The notes: generated by a model from the letters alone, not told the origin. Shown: positions 1 through 6,552, numbered from the stretch's first letter. The stretch: DNA of 9,287 nt from Bacillota bacterium (GCA_030705665.1 JAUZQA010000123.1:1-9287), one strand, 5' to 3'. Program-made: numbers and translations.

Positions 1-65
1 CACCCTTTATATTTAAATTCCCACTCTAGAATAAAACAGACTTTATCAATTTAATTATAAAGTTT

Positions 66-119
66 AAAGGTTCTTGATTCAACAAACGATCTTTAACAAA
101 TAGTTGCTGAGCCTTTTTT
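66..119 (+). terminator. possible weak terminator at the left edge
   Basis: AAAGGTTC (66-73) can pair with GAGCCTTT (109-116), allowing one G-T pair, and is followed by a run of T on the plus strand. The loop is about 35 nt, although CAAC (80-83) and GTTG (103-106) can close part of it. It would stop plus-strand transcription from a gene lying left of the window, converging with the 118-363 gene. The large loop makes this a tentative call. Nothing else coding is seen in bases 1-117. Confidence 0.3.
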
Positions 120-363
120 ATTGATAATACCTTGTTTTCCCGCGATAATTCCCAATTACTTTTTTCTTATTTCTTCCAGACTTTTTGTTTGGATGATAAA
201 GGATCCCTGTTAGATTACCCGCTATTACAAAAAGGGCAAAAATCAGCCATGACAAAGAGAATACTCCCTCAGCCCCCTGTGCAAAGACATGAAGCCGCGG
301 TACTGCATAGTACAGTAGGAAAGCACAAACTAAAAGACAGAGTATATATCGGTTTCTTTGCAT
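118..363 (-). CDS. small two-helix membrane protein, function unknown
   Basis: This 81-residue protein has two hydrophobic stretches, about residues 6-23 and 34-56, joined by a short loop containing AVPRLHVFAQG. A very basic tail rich in K, R and N follows (about 58-81). By the positive-inside rule the tail is probably cytoplasmic, so the protein is likely a helical hairpin with both ends inside. The start is well supported: AAGGAGG at 371-377 lies 7 nt upstream of the ATG. It follows ytkL on the same strand after a gap of about 70 bp with no clear terminator, so co-transcription is plausible. I recall similar uncharacterised proteins in Bacillaceae but cannot assign a family or function. That it is a real gene is fairly sure; its role is not known. 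Confidence 0.75.
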   Translation of the reverse strand: MQRNRYILCLLVCAFLLYYAVPRLHVFAQGAEGVFSLSWLIFALFVIAGNLTGILYHPNKKSGRNKKKVIGNYRGKTRYYQ

Positions 364-434
364 TCTTTTTCCTCCTTAAATGCCGTTTATATTATTTTTA
401 TGCATTTAACAGAAAAAAAGTATGCTTATCCATT

Positions 435-1115
435 TTATAATTCGATAGCTTCCCCTGGATTAAGAATTTTCCCTTTGAGATTATCTAAAAGCCCAATAAA
501 TTTATTCGGATCCTGTTTAATTACCGGGAATGTATTATAGTGAATTGGCACTACTGTTTTCGCATTAATGAGTTTTGCTGCGTAGGCTGCATCCTCAGGT
601 CCCATTGTAAAATTATCCCCAATTGGCAAGAAGGCTACATCAATCGGATGACGTTCCCCAATAAGCTTCATATCCGAGAAAAGAGATGTGTCACCTGCAT
701 GATAGATGGTTTTTCCTTCATTCATAAAAAGAACACCCGCAGGCATACCTAAATAAATGATTTCATTTTGTTCAGTAATATAACCAGAACTATGGAAAGC
801 AGGCGTAAATTTGATTGTACCAAAATCAAATTGAAAGGCTCCGCCTATATTCATACCATGTGTATTCAGGCCCTTCCATCCCAAGTAGGATGCAACTTCC
901 GCAAGACCTACAACAAGGGCCCCGCTCTTTTTAGCTAATGCAATGGTGTCTCCTAAATGATCGCCGTGGCCATGAGTTAAAATGATAGCATCCGGATTCA
1001 ACTCTTCTACTTTTAAATCAGTTAAACGATTGCCTGTAATAAACGGATCAATTAAAATCGTTTTCCCATTTGATTCAATTTTAATAATGGAATGCCCATG
1101 ATATGAAACTTTCAT
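435..1115 (-). CDS. ytkL: YtkL-type metal-dependent hydrolase (UPF0173, metallo-beta-lactamase fold)
   Basis: This 226-residue cytoplasmic protein belongs to the metallo-beta-lactamase superfamily, close in length to B. subtilis YtkL. The visible metal-site motifs are HGHGDH at 48-53 (the HxHxDH signature), H108 in the AFHSS segment, D142 in HAGDT and H192 in PIHYN. This is a complete set for a binuclear, probably zinc, centre. The substrate of the UPF0173 family is not established, so only generic hydrolase activity is inferred. I chose the ATG at 1115 because AGGAGGAG (1121-1128) lies immediately upstream at good spacing and the protein then begins MKVSYHGHS, typical of the family. An in-frame upstream extension to 1160 runs through this ribosome binding site and is unlikely to be translated. 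It is divergent from the dipeptidase gene. Confidence 0.93.
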   Translation of the reverse strand: MKVSYHGHSIIKIESNGKTILIDPFITGNRLTDLKVEELNPDAIILTHGHGDHLGDTIALAKKSGALVVGLAEVASYLGWKGLNTHGMNIGGAFQFDFGTIKFTPAFHSSGYITEQNEIIYLGMPAGVLFMNEGKTIYHAGDTSLFSDMKLIGERHPIDVAFLPIGDNFTMGPEDAAYAAKLINAKTVVPIHYNTFPVIKQDPNKFIGLLDNLKGKILNPGEAIEL

Positions 1116-1135
1116 TTTATCTCCTCCTATTATTT

Positions 1136-1261
1136 CTATAATTTTATTTTCTTTACCCATTTAAGTTTTCCTTCTTTATCATTTATTCTTTTAGCTAATT
1201 TATTAGTATTTTTATAAAAATTTTTTCCTTGGACCATCCAAAAAATTGCAGCAAGGTTCAT
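1136..1261 (-). CDS. possible 41-residue cationic small protein
   Basis: This short reading frame would encode 41 residues beginning [16 protein letters not shown] and ending with a lysine-rich segment, WVKKIKL. The N-terminal third is hydrophobic or aromatic and the rest strongly basic. It ends 20 bp before the ytkL start, which leaves just enough room for the ytkL ribosome binding site, as in a tightly packed operon. A GGAGG (1275-1279) is present upstream, but the 13-nt spacing to the ATG is longer than usual. Against it: the frame lies in the divergent ytkL/dipeptidase region, where promoters must also fit, and I do not recognise the family. It could be a chance frame or the leader of the ytkL transcript. 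Confidence 0.38.
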   Translation of the reverse strand: MNLAAIFWMVQGKNFYKNTNKLAKRINDKEGKLKWVKKIKL

Positions 1262-1327
1262 ATTATTTACTTTTCCTCCCGATATTGCTACTCTCAAAGG
1301 TGGACATAATTTTAGGAGGCTTGCAAG

Positions 1328-2425
1328 ATGAATCAACGATTAAAAAAACTTCAAGCATGGATGAAGGAAAATGATGTACAAATCAGTTTTATTACTTCTT
1401 CTGAAAATGTTTTTTATTTAAGTGGTTTTTACAGTGACCCTCATGAACGTCTCTTAGCTTTAGCTGTTTTTCAAGAGAAAGAACCTTTTCTTGTTTGCCC
1501 TGCTATGGAAAAACATGGGGCAAAAAGTTCTGGCTGGGACAATGAAATTATCGGTTACAGCGATATCGATAATCCATGGGAACTTATTTTTCAAGGAATA
1601 AATAATCGAATGAAAAAAGTTGAAACTGTGGCAATCGAAAAAGAACATATGAATGTCGAACGCTTTGAAGCGTTATTGAAAATTTTCCCAAATAGCAAAA
1701 TGGTTTCTGCCGAAGAAAAATTGCGAAAATTACGGATGATTAAAGACCAGAATGAATTAAAAACAATCGAAGAGGCATGCGCCTTAGCAGACTACGCGGT
1801 TGAAGTAGGGGTAAGCGAAATAAAAGAGGGAAAAACGGAATTGGAAATTCTTTCAGCAATCGAATTTTCCTTAAAGAAAAAAGGTGTAACGGAAATGTCG
1901 TTTGCCACAATGGTTCTTACTGGAGCAAACGCTGCTTCTCCACATGGTACACCTGGATTAACGAAGATTAAAAAGGGTGACCTCGTTTTATTTGATTTAG
2001 GCGTGGTGGTCGACCGCTACTGTTCTGATATAACGAGAACTGTAGCCTACGGGGATATAAATGAAAAACAAAAAGAAATATATGATACTGTTTTAAAAGC
2101 ACAGCTGGCAGCCATATCAGCGAGTAAACCAGGTGTGACCGCTTCAAATGTGGACCTTGCCGCCCGAAATATCATTTCTAATGCCGGGTATGGTGACTAT
2201 TTTCCCCACCGTTTAGGGCATGGACTAGGGATTAGCGTCCATGAATATCCTTCTATGACAGAAACGAATCAGTTAGTCCTTGAAGAAGGAATGGTCTATA
2301 CGATTGAACCTGGTATCTATGTTCCCGATGTTGCCGGGGTACGAATTGAAGATGATGTGTATGTAACTGCAGATGGAGTAAAGGTGTTAACCAAGTTTCC
2401 AAAAGAATTACAAATTATCAACTAA
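1328..2425 (+). CDS. Xaa-Pro dipeptidase / M24 family metallopeptidase
   Basis: This 365-residue cytoplasmic enzyme has the two-domain layout of prolidase-type peptidases. An N-terminal creatinase-like domain (about 1-130) precedes a C-terminal pita-bread domain (about 140-360). The five metal ligands expected for M24 enzymes are visible: D223 (LFDLG), D234 (CSDITRT), H298 (HRLGHGLG), E327 (TIEPGIY) and E341 (VRIEDD). Conserved active-site histidines are H206 (SPHGTPG) and H305 (SVHEYP). It most likely cleaves dipeptides with C-terminal proline using Mn or Co, and helps recycle amino acids. Length and sequence resemble B. subtilis YkvY and YqhT, so an aminopeptidase P-like activity is the main alternative. 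AGGAGG (1314-1319) is 8 nt before the ATG. It is a single gene ending at a strong terminator. Confidence 0.92.
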   Translation: MNQRLKKLQAWMKENDVQISFITSSENVFYLSGFYSDPHERLLALAVFQEKEPFLVCPAMEKHGAKSSGWDNEIIGYSDIDNPWELIFQGINNRMKKVETVAIEKEHMNVERFEALLKIFPNSKMVSAEEKLRKLRMIKDQNELKTIEEACALADYAVEVGVSEIKEGKTELEILSAIEFSLKKKGVTEMSFATMVLTGANAASPHGTPGLTKIKKGDLVLFDLGVVVDRYCSDITRTVAYGDINEKQKEIYDTVLKAQLAAISASKPGVTASNVDLAARNIISNAGYGDYFPHRLGHGLGISVHEYPSMTETNQLVLEEGMVYTIEPGIYVPDVAGVRIEDDVYVTADGVKVLTKFPKELQIIN

Positions 2426-2429
2426 AAAT

Positions 2430-2459
2430 AACAGGCCCGAAATATCGGGCCTGTTTTTT
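2430..2459. terminator. bidirectional intrinsic terminator between dipeptidase and ald
   Basis: A perfect 10-bp stem, ACAGGCCCGA (2431-2440) with TCGGGCCTGT (2445-2454), surrounds an AATA loop and extends to 11 bp with A2430-T2455. A plus-strand T run (2454-2459) follows it, and on the minus strand the sequence leaves the stem into TTATTTTT. The hairpin therefore serves both convergent genes. The T run abuts the ald stop codon at 2459-2461, so the two genes are packed as closely as possible. Confidence 0.92.
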
Positions 2460-3571
2460 CACAACAATGTTTTCGGATCGGTAAAAGGGAATCCATGGGC
2501 TTCTGCTACCGCTTCAAAGGTAACAAAACCGCCAAGTGTATTAAGCCCCTTTAACAATGCTTCATTTTCAAGACATGCCTTTTTATATCCTTTATTCGCA
2601 ATTTGTACCGCATATGGAACTGTTACATTTGTTAGGGCAAATGTTGAAGTTCTCGGCACGGCCCCAGGCATGTTCGCAACCGCATAATGGACCACACCAT
2701 ACTTTTCATAGGTTGGATGATCATGCGTTGTGATCCGATCGGTTGTTTCAAAAATCCCCCCCTGGTCAATGGCAATATCAACAATTACGCTGCCGGCCTT
2801 CATTTTCTTAACCATTTCCTCCGTAACGAGCTTAGGTGCCGCTGCTCCCGGAATCAAGACTGCTCCAATCACCAAATCTGATTGTTTAACTGCCTCTCGT
2901 ATGTTATAGGGATTTGAGATATAAGTAGTAATTCGCGAACCAAAAATTTCATCTAAGCAACGGAGACGTTCTGGATTCAAGTCAATGATAGTAACCATTG
3001 CTCCTAACCCAACCGCTATTTTTGCAGCATTTGTTCCCGCAACACCTCCTCCAATAATGGTCACCATTCCCTGCCCAACACCTGGTACACCTGAGAGTAA
3101 AATCCCTTTTCCGCCATTTATCTTTTCTAAAAATTGCGCACCCACTTGCGGCGCCATTCTTCCTGCAATCTCACTCATTGGAGTTAATAGAGGAAGCGCG
3201 CCGTTTGGCAGTTGCACTGTTTCATATGCGATCCCCACAACTTTATGGTCTATTAAGGCTTTCGTTAATTCTGGTTCTGCAGCTAAATGTAGGTATGTAA
3301 ATATAATTTGATTTTCCCGAAAGTACTTAAATTCATTTGGCAGCGGCTCTTTAACTTTCATCACCATATCCATTGCCCAAACTTCATCACACGTTTCAAC
3401 TACTTTTGCTCCGTTTGTGGCGAAATCGTGATCAGAAAAACCAGAACCGATTCCAGCCCCCGTTTCAATAAATACTTCATGACCAAATTTCAAAAAATCA
3501 ACCACCCCTGCAGGAGTCATTGCCACACGGTTTTCATTATTTTTTATTTCTTTTGGTATCCCAATCCGCAT
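2459..3571 (-). CDS. ald: alanine dehydrogenase
   Basis: This 370-residue NAD-dependent L-alanine dehydrogenase catalyses reversible oxidative deamination of alanine to pyruvate and ammonium. In Bacillus it is used for growth on alanine and for normal sporulation. Family residues are visible: R15 and K74 (MKVKEP) for pyruvate binding, catalytic H95 ([10 protein letters not shown]), the Rossmann glycine motif GGGVAG at 174-179, and D269 in DIAIDQGG. Near-invariant blocks [29 protein letters not shown] and [10 protein letters not shown] confirm the assignment. It is slightly shorter at the C-terminus than the B. subtilis enzyme (about 378 residues). GAGGAGGG (3578-3585) gives a strong ribosome binding site 6 nt from the ATG. 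It appears to be transcribed alone, from a promoter in 3572-3730. B. subtilis ald is alanine-induced through AdeR, but no adeR is present in this window. Confidence 0.97.
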   Translation of the reverse strand: MRIGIPKEIKNNENRVAMTPAGVVDFLKFGHEVFIETGAGIGSGFSDHDFATNGAKVVETCDEVWAMDMVMKVKEPLPNEFKYFRENQIIFTYLHLAAEPELTKALIDHKVVGIAYETVQLPNGALPLLTPMSEIAGRMAPQVGAQFLEKINGGKGILLSGVPGVGQGMVTIIGGGVAGTNAAKIAVGLGAMVTIIDLNPERLRCLDEIFGSRITTYISNPYNIREAVKQSDLVIGAVLIPGAAAPKLVTEEMVKKMKAGSVIVDIAIDQGGIFETTDRITTHDHPTYEKYGVVHYAVANMPGAVPRTSTFALTNVTVPYAVQIANKGYKKACLENEALLKGLNTLGGFVTFEAVAEAHGFPFTDPKTLL

Positions 3572-3638
3572 TTCAAACCCTCCTCATTTGAATGGACATT
3601 TGAAGGCTTTGCCGCTTAATTAATCTCCCCAACCTCAA

Positions 3639-3644
3639 ATTATA
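3639..3644 (-). promoter_or_regulatory. candidate -10 box of ald
   Basis: A perfect TATAAT on the minus strand sits about 67 bp upstream of the ald start codon. The region 17 bp further upstream (3662-3667) reads GCCTGC, which does not resemble a -35 box. If this is the ald promoter it probably needs an activator. That would fit AdeR-type control known from B. subtilis, but is inferred here. Confidence 0.4.
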
Positions 3645-3724
3645 TTTTCCCTAAAGAATATGCAGGCGAAAATCATAACTCTTGGGTTATTGCCTTATTT
3701 GCAGGAAATTAATAGTAATAAAGC

Positions 3725-3752
3725 AAAAAAAAACTGTCCAAAGAAGGACAGC
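3725..3752 (-). terminator. intrinsic terminator of the repeat-protein gene
   Basis: On the minus strand CTGTCC and GGACAG (plus-strand positions 3746-3751 and 3734-3739) form a stem around a 6-nt loop. A G-T and an A-T pair extend the stem. Nine consecutive T residues follow at once (3733 down to 3725). This is a textbook rho-independent terminator 27 bp after the stop codon of the 3779-4051 gene. It supports that frame being a real, separately transcribed gene and insulates ald from it. Confidence 0.92.
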
Positions 3753-3778
3753 TAATGCTAGGGTTCTATAGTGTTATT

Positions 3779-4051
3779 TTATTTGTGATTTTCTGCTGTT
3801 CCTTTTGGACCAAATAAATCTCCATGTAATCCAAATTTGTTAATAGAGCCGCTTGAATAGGAATTCATTAGTTGTTCGTTTACCATCATTGTTCCATCAT
3901 CATCAATCAAATGATCAGACAGATCATCGTGTAAACCTCTTTTATTAATAGTTCCGCTATTATATGAATTCATAATCTGTTCATTTACTAACATTGAGCC
4001 TTTAGCATCATAAATTAGCGTGGATGGCTTCTTAAACTGGCTGTTTGTCAA
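3779..4051 (-). CDS. unrecognised 90-residue protein made of two 35-residue repeats
   Basis: The protein consists of two tandem copies of one module. Residues 15-44 and 50-79 match at 21 of 30 positions with a 35-residue period. The shared pattern is G-x-M-x-V-N-E-Q, then M-N-S-Y, then S-G-x-I-N-K, then G-L-H, then D-L. It is hydrophilic, with no signal peptide, membrane helix or cysteine. The start codon is TTG at 4051, chosen because AAGGAGG lies 7 nt upstream and no ATG or GTG competes. A nine-T terminator follows the stop codon. The two repeats differ at many synonymous codons (aat/aac, cag/caa, tca/tcc, gga/ggc, cac/cat), so the duplication is old and the protein sequence has been kept by selection. 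I do not recognise the family; it does not match alpha/beta or gamma small acid-soluble spore proteins. It is divergent from the universal stress protein gene and may share its control region. Confidence 0.85.
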   Translation of the reverse strand: MTNSQFKKPSTLIYDAKGSMLVNEQIMNSYNSGTINKRGLHDDLSDHLIDDDGTMMVNEQLMNSYSSGSINKFGLHGDLFGPKGTAENHK

Positions 4052-4096
4052 ACTTCTACCTCCTTTTTATTGGAACTTCTTTCTTATTGTTCGATA

Positions 4097-4122
4097 ATTT
4101 GAAACACATATTCATTTCAAAT
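4097..4122. promoter_or_regulatory. inverted repeat in the divergent promoter region (candidate operator)
   Basis: ATTTGAAA (4097-4104) and TTTCAAAT (4115-4122) form perfect 8-bp arms around a 10-bp spacer. The repeat lies between the start codons of the repeat-protein gene and the usp gene. It covers the place where the usp -35 box would be, just upstream of a TATAAT at 4127-4132. A homodimeric regulator site is the simplest reading. The AT-rich arms allow for chance, so this stays a candidate. Confidence 0.45.
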
Positions 4123-4126
4123 ATTG

Positions 4127-4132
4127 TATAAT
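4127..4132 (+). promoter_or_regulatory. candidate -10 box of the universal stress protein gene
   Basis: A perfect TATAAT lies 22 bp before the usp ATG at 4155 and only 8 bp before its ribosome binding site. The leader would therefore be very short. No good -35 is found at 16-18 bp spacing: TTGAAA at 4099-4104 is 22 bp away. The promoter may rely on a factor bound at the overlapping inverted repeat. Confidence 0.45.
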
Positions 4133-4154
4133 TGTGGTAAGGAGGGGGATGACA

Positions 4155-4607
4155 ATGGGACTTGAGTATAAGAAAATCCTGGTTGCCATTGACGGTTCTC
4201 AGGAAGCAGACTGGGCTTTTAAAAAATCAATAGATATCGCTAAGAGAAATAATGCAAAGCTTTTATTGGCTCATGTTATTGACACAAGAACGTTCGCCAC
4301 AGTTGAGGCTTACGATCGGACCATTGCTGAAAGAGCAGACAAATTTGCATCAGAATTGCTGGAAAACTATCAAAAGACAGCGGTTAATGCAGGTGTTAAG
4401 GATGTTGATTATGTCATTGAGTTCGGCTCCCCGAAGGTTAGAATTCCAAAGGATATTGCTAAAAAGAATGATATTGATTTAATTATTTGCGGTGCAACTG
4501 GACTTAACGCAGTTGAAAGATTTTTTATAGGTAGTGTCTCCGAACATATTACCAGATATGCTCCTTGTGATGTGCTTGTCATTCGTACAGAAAAAGAGGA
4601 AGCATAA
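4155..4607 (+). CDS. universal stress protein (UspA family, ATP-binding type)
   Basis: This 150-residue single-domain cytoplasmic Usp has the usual alpha/beta fold order. The first strand (KKILVAIDGS) carries D13, and the C-terminal nucleotide loop is G113-x2-G116-x9-G126-S127 (GATG, then IGSVS). This matches the ATP-binding G-2x-G-9x-G(S/T) signature. The family forms dimers and supports survival under starvation and stress; its exact role here is unknown. I chose ATG 4155 because the ribosome binding site AAGGAGG (4139-4145) is 9 nt away. The ATG at 4149 and GTG at 4134 are too close to it or upstream of it. The gene is monocistronic, with its own terminator at 4629-4657, and divergent from the repeat-protein gene. 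Confidence 0.93.
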   Translation: MGLEYKKILVAIDGSQEADWAFKKSIDIAKRNNAKLLLAHVIDTRTFATVEAYDRTIAERADKFASELLENYQKTAVNAGVKDVDYVIEFGSPKVRIPKDIAKKNDIDLIICGATGLNAVERFFIGSVSEHITRYAPCDVLVIRTEKEEA

Positions 4608-4628
4608 ATACAATTTCACTCATCAACG

Positions 4629-4657
4629 AACATGCAGTGTAAAAACTGCATGTTTTT
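4629..4657 (+). terminator. intrinsic terminator of usp
   Basis: AACATGCAG (4629-4637) pairs perfectly with CTGCATGTT (4646-4654) around an 8-nt loop, TGTAAAAA. The T run 4653-4657 follows. The hairpin begins 22 nt after the usp stop codon. Confidence 0.9.
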
Positions 4658-4734
4658 GTAACAATTCTGTATCTATTCAAAATTAAAAAGATGTAGTACA
4701 ATTATTTTTAATACAATATGAGGAGGTTTTGTAA

Positions 4735-5049
4735 ATGAAAGAATTTTTTAGTTATGATGACCGCTTAGGCATCCATATTCCTAACTCGGATTTAGAATGG
4801 GACTACTATAAACTGGATACCCAACATTCTATTATGTTCCATTGGGAAACAATCCGCGGCTCTATTCCTGATCGTATCGCTGACCTCGAACACTCTATCA
4901 ACATCAAGCAAGCCCAGCTCTCTGACGAAAACGACTTCCATCGTTCCTGTGAATTAAATGCTGAAATCGCGGAACTTGCATCCGTCATCAATGATTTGTG
5001 GATTTTATATCGTGAGCACCAAGAAATTTCAGACAAAGTTTTACAATAG
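4735..5049 (+). CDS. conserved-looking small helical protein, function unknown
   Basis: This 104-residue acidic soluble protein has no signal peptide or membrane segment. The N-terminal third is aromatic-rich (FFSYDDR, LEWDYY, MFHWETIRGSIPDRI). From about residue 44 to the end it looks almost wholly helical, with regular spacing of I, L and V that suggests a helical hairpin or coiled coil. The segments DLEHSINIKQAQL and LNAEIAELASVINDLW are typical. There is one cysteine (C71) and no enzymatic motif. GAGGAGG (4720-4726) lies 8 nt before the ATG, and a strong hairpin terminator follows, so it is a well-formed single-gene unit. It resembles uncharacterised small Bacillaceae proteins, but I cannot name the family. 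A role as a protein-binding partner is a guess from the fold. Confidence 0.85.
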   Translation: MKEFFSYDDRLGIHIPNSDLEWDYYKLDTQHSIMFHWETIRGSIPDRIADLEHSINIKQAQLSDENDFHRSCELNAEIAELASVINDLWILYREHQEISDKVLQ

Positions 5050-5056
5050 TAAACAT

Positions 5057-5093
5057 AAAAGCTCACTCTTTCACAAAAAGAGGAGCTTTTTTT
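5057..5093. terminator. terminator between the 104-residue gene and moaB
   Basis: AAAAGCTC (5057-5064) and CTCTTT (5066-5071) pair with AAAGAG (5077-5082) and GAGCTTTT (5083-5090). This gives 14 bp with one bulged A and a CACAA loop, and a seven-T run on the plus strand. On the minus strand the stem leaves into only four T residues before ATG, so termination of moaB would be weaker. Confidence 0.88.
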
Positions 5094-5130
5094 GTCGGAA
5101 TATTTTCCATTATGGGTTTTTTGGTAATTT

Positions 5131-5643
5131 TTAAATATCTTTCCTTAACTCCCTGACGACATGACCGATTTCAGGAAGGATTAACTTTTGCATCGCGAGC
5201 TTTACTGCACCTGTTGAACCTGGAGTTGAGAAGACTGCCTTATTTTTCACTACTCCTGCAATCGCTCTTGAAAGGATTGCACTTGATCCAATATCCTCCT
5301 GATAACTTAGCATTCTAAATAGCTCGCCAAATCCAACGATTTCTTTCTCGAGCATATTTTGCACCGTTTCAATCGTTACATCCCGCTTAGCTATTCCTGT
5401 CCCGCCGTTTAATAAGATCACATCGATATCCTCATCGTTACATCCTCCGATGATTTCATTCTCGATCGGATCCGCTTCATCTTTTACAATGACATAATCG
5501 ATGATGTTGTGTCCTTCATTTTCCAAAAGTTCTATCATTAGTTTCCCGCTTTTATCAGTTTCCTTGTCTCTTGTATCACTTACTGTAATAATTTTGCACC
5601 CCACAACTTTTGCCGCCTGCTTCTTGTGCTCTTGTACACTCAT
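5131..5643 (-). CDS. moaB: MoaB/MogA-family molybdenum cofactor protein
   Basis: This 170-residue cytoplasmic protein belongs to the MoaB/MogA family, whose best-known activity is adenylation of molybdopterin before molybdenum insertion. The visible family blocks are TVSDTRDKETDKSG (20-33), the nucleotide/pterin loop NGGTGIAKRDVTIE (79-92), a middle block with GFGELFRMLSY and EDIGSSAILSRA, and STPGSTGAVKLAM (139-151). The asparagine before GGTG, where many homologues have threonine, is as I recall B. subtilis MoaB and not a defect. Its ATG overlaps the stop codon of the upstream EcsC-family gene (ATGA, 5640-5643), and GAGGAGA lies just upstream, so translation is probably coupled. No other molybdenum cofactor gene is in the window. 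Confidence 0.94.
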   Translation of the reverse strand: MSVQEHKKQAAKVVGCKIITVSDTRDKETDKSGKLMIELLENEGHNIIDYVIVKDEADPIENEIIGGCNDEDIDVILLNGGTGIAKRDVTIETVQNMLEKEIVGFGELFRMLSYQEDIGSSAILSRAIAGVVKNKAVFSTPGSTGAVKLAMQKLILPEIGHVVRELRKDI

Positions 5644-6488
5644 TCCATTGTCTCCTCTTTCTCTTGAAGGTAACGTAACTGATAATAATTATGGGCAAAT
5701 TCAGTCACTTTTCTAGTTAGTTGATAATTTGAAGTTGCGCCAATTGCCATACTAAAAAGCGGGATACCCTGTATCCTTTTTTTTCTAAACAAAAGAATAA
5801 TCATAGCTTTAAAAATTTGTTTTACAGGCTGTTCCAGCCACGTAATATCCGTTATTTGTTCACTGCCTTCATAGAAGTAATGATCCTTTTTCTCCTCTAA
5901 TTCGTTTCTTAAGGACTGCCAGCCTGCCTTTTGAATCTTTTGAGGAAGTAAGGCAAGATGAAAGATTTTTAGAGAGGTCATCATTTCATATGGAGTATTT
6001 ACCTCAAAACCGTATGTCATGGCAATTAACTGAACCGCTCTAAGGTTGATGATGGCAATCGCAGGAAGGTCCATTCCAAGAAACAATGCTCCCCCGGTTC
6101 CCGCTAATCCTCCCTGTGCAAAGGAATAAAGTCGATGTCTGGCAATTTGCTGCTGTGCAATATATTGTAATTGTTCCATTTTTAGAAATTTGAGATCTTC
6201 AATCGTCTCAATATCATGATTAAAAATTCTTCCTGCAGACAAGATCCTGTTCTTTGCTTCCATTTGCAATTCAGACCCCTGAATCATTGCATGTAAATGG
6301 AATAACCACGTATCAACCACAGCAAAAAACTGCTGTTGAACCGAATCAGGCAAGAGTAAAAAAGCCCGTTCCACGTATTTTTCATATAATATTTGGAAGT
6401 CGTTGGGTTCAAAAGCCAGCAGTTTTTTTTCCCATTCCTCTATCCCTTTTAATGATTGTTTTTCCCGGTCTGTATATGGCAACCACAT
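5640..6488 (-). CDS. EcsC-family protein
   Basis: I assign this 282-residue protein to the EcsC family from its overall pattern. The segment FAQGGLAGTGGALFLGMDLPAIAIINLRAV... (about 123-160) is characteristic: a glycine-rich turn, then GMDLP, then a hydrophobic helix that may associate with the membrane. The rest is amphipathic helix, with EEWEKKLL near the start. The biochemical function of EcsC proteins is not established; the name comes from the third gene of the ecsABC transporter locus, and this copy lies outside such a locus. The start is uncertain. ATG 6488 is listed; GTG 6491 and TTG 6482 are also in frame, and the Shine-Dalgarno-like GGGGTGAT would be best spaced for the TTG. A longer frame to 6554 is unlikely, because it runs back through the promoter and the ackA terminator. 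It overlaps moaB by 4 bp. Confidence 0.85.
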   Translation of the reverse strand: MWLPYTDREKQSLKGIEEWEKKLLAFEPNDFQILYEKYVERAFLLLPDSVQQQFFAVVDTWLFHLHAMIQGSELQMEAKNRILSAGRIFNHDIETIEDLKFLKMEQLQYIAQQQIARHRLYSFAQGGLAGTGGALFLGMDLPAIAIINLRAVQLIAMTYGFEVNTPYEMMTSLKIFHLALLPQKIQKAGWQSLRNELEEKKDHYFYEGSEQITDITWLEQPVKQIFKAMIILLFRKKRIQGIPLFSMAIGATSNYQLTRKVTEFAHNYYQLRYLQEKEETME

Positions 6489-6518
6489 CACCCCAATTTC
6501 AAGCCAATTATTCTTTTT

Positions 6519-6527
6519 AGTATACCA
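6519..6527 (-). promoter_or_regulatory. extended -10 promoter for the EcsC-family gene and moaB
   Basis: On the minus strand the sequence reads TGG then TATACT, an extended -10 box (TGN-TATAAT type). Its 3' end lies about 30 bp before the ATG at 6488. The -35 region is poor (TTTTCG at 17-bp spacing), as is common for extended -10 promoters. It lies just downstream of the ackA terminator, so this pair of genes appears to be its own operon. Confidence 0.55.
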
Positions 6528-6552
6528 TAATAACGGTAAGACGAAAAAAGAC

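Noticed and set aside
40..63. Near-palindrome with ACTTTAT / ATAAAGT arms
   Set aside because: The arms are only 7 bp in extremely AT-rich sequence with an unpaired centre, and no gene context is visible to give it meaning.
1116..1160. Longer ytkL start at 1160 adding 15 residues
   Set aside because: The extension runs through the strong AGGAGGAG at 1121-1128, which is correctly spaced for ATG 1115, and the family N-terminus begins at MKVSYHGHS.
1304..1309. CATAAT as the -10 box of the dipeptidase gene
   Set aside because: The start point would fall inside the ribosome binding site at 1314-1319 and no -35 is found at 16-18 bp spacing.
2985..3311. 108-residue plus-strand reading frame opposite ald
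   Set aside because: It is antisense to a highly conserved enzyme, rich in proline and low-complexity composition, with no ribosome binding site; a mirror of ald codon usage.
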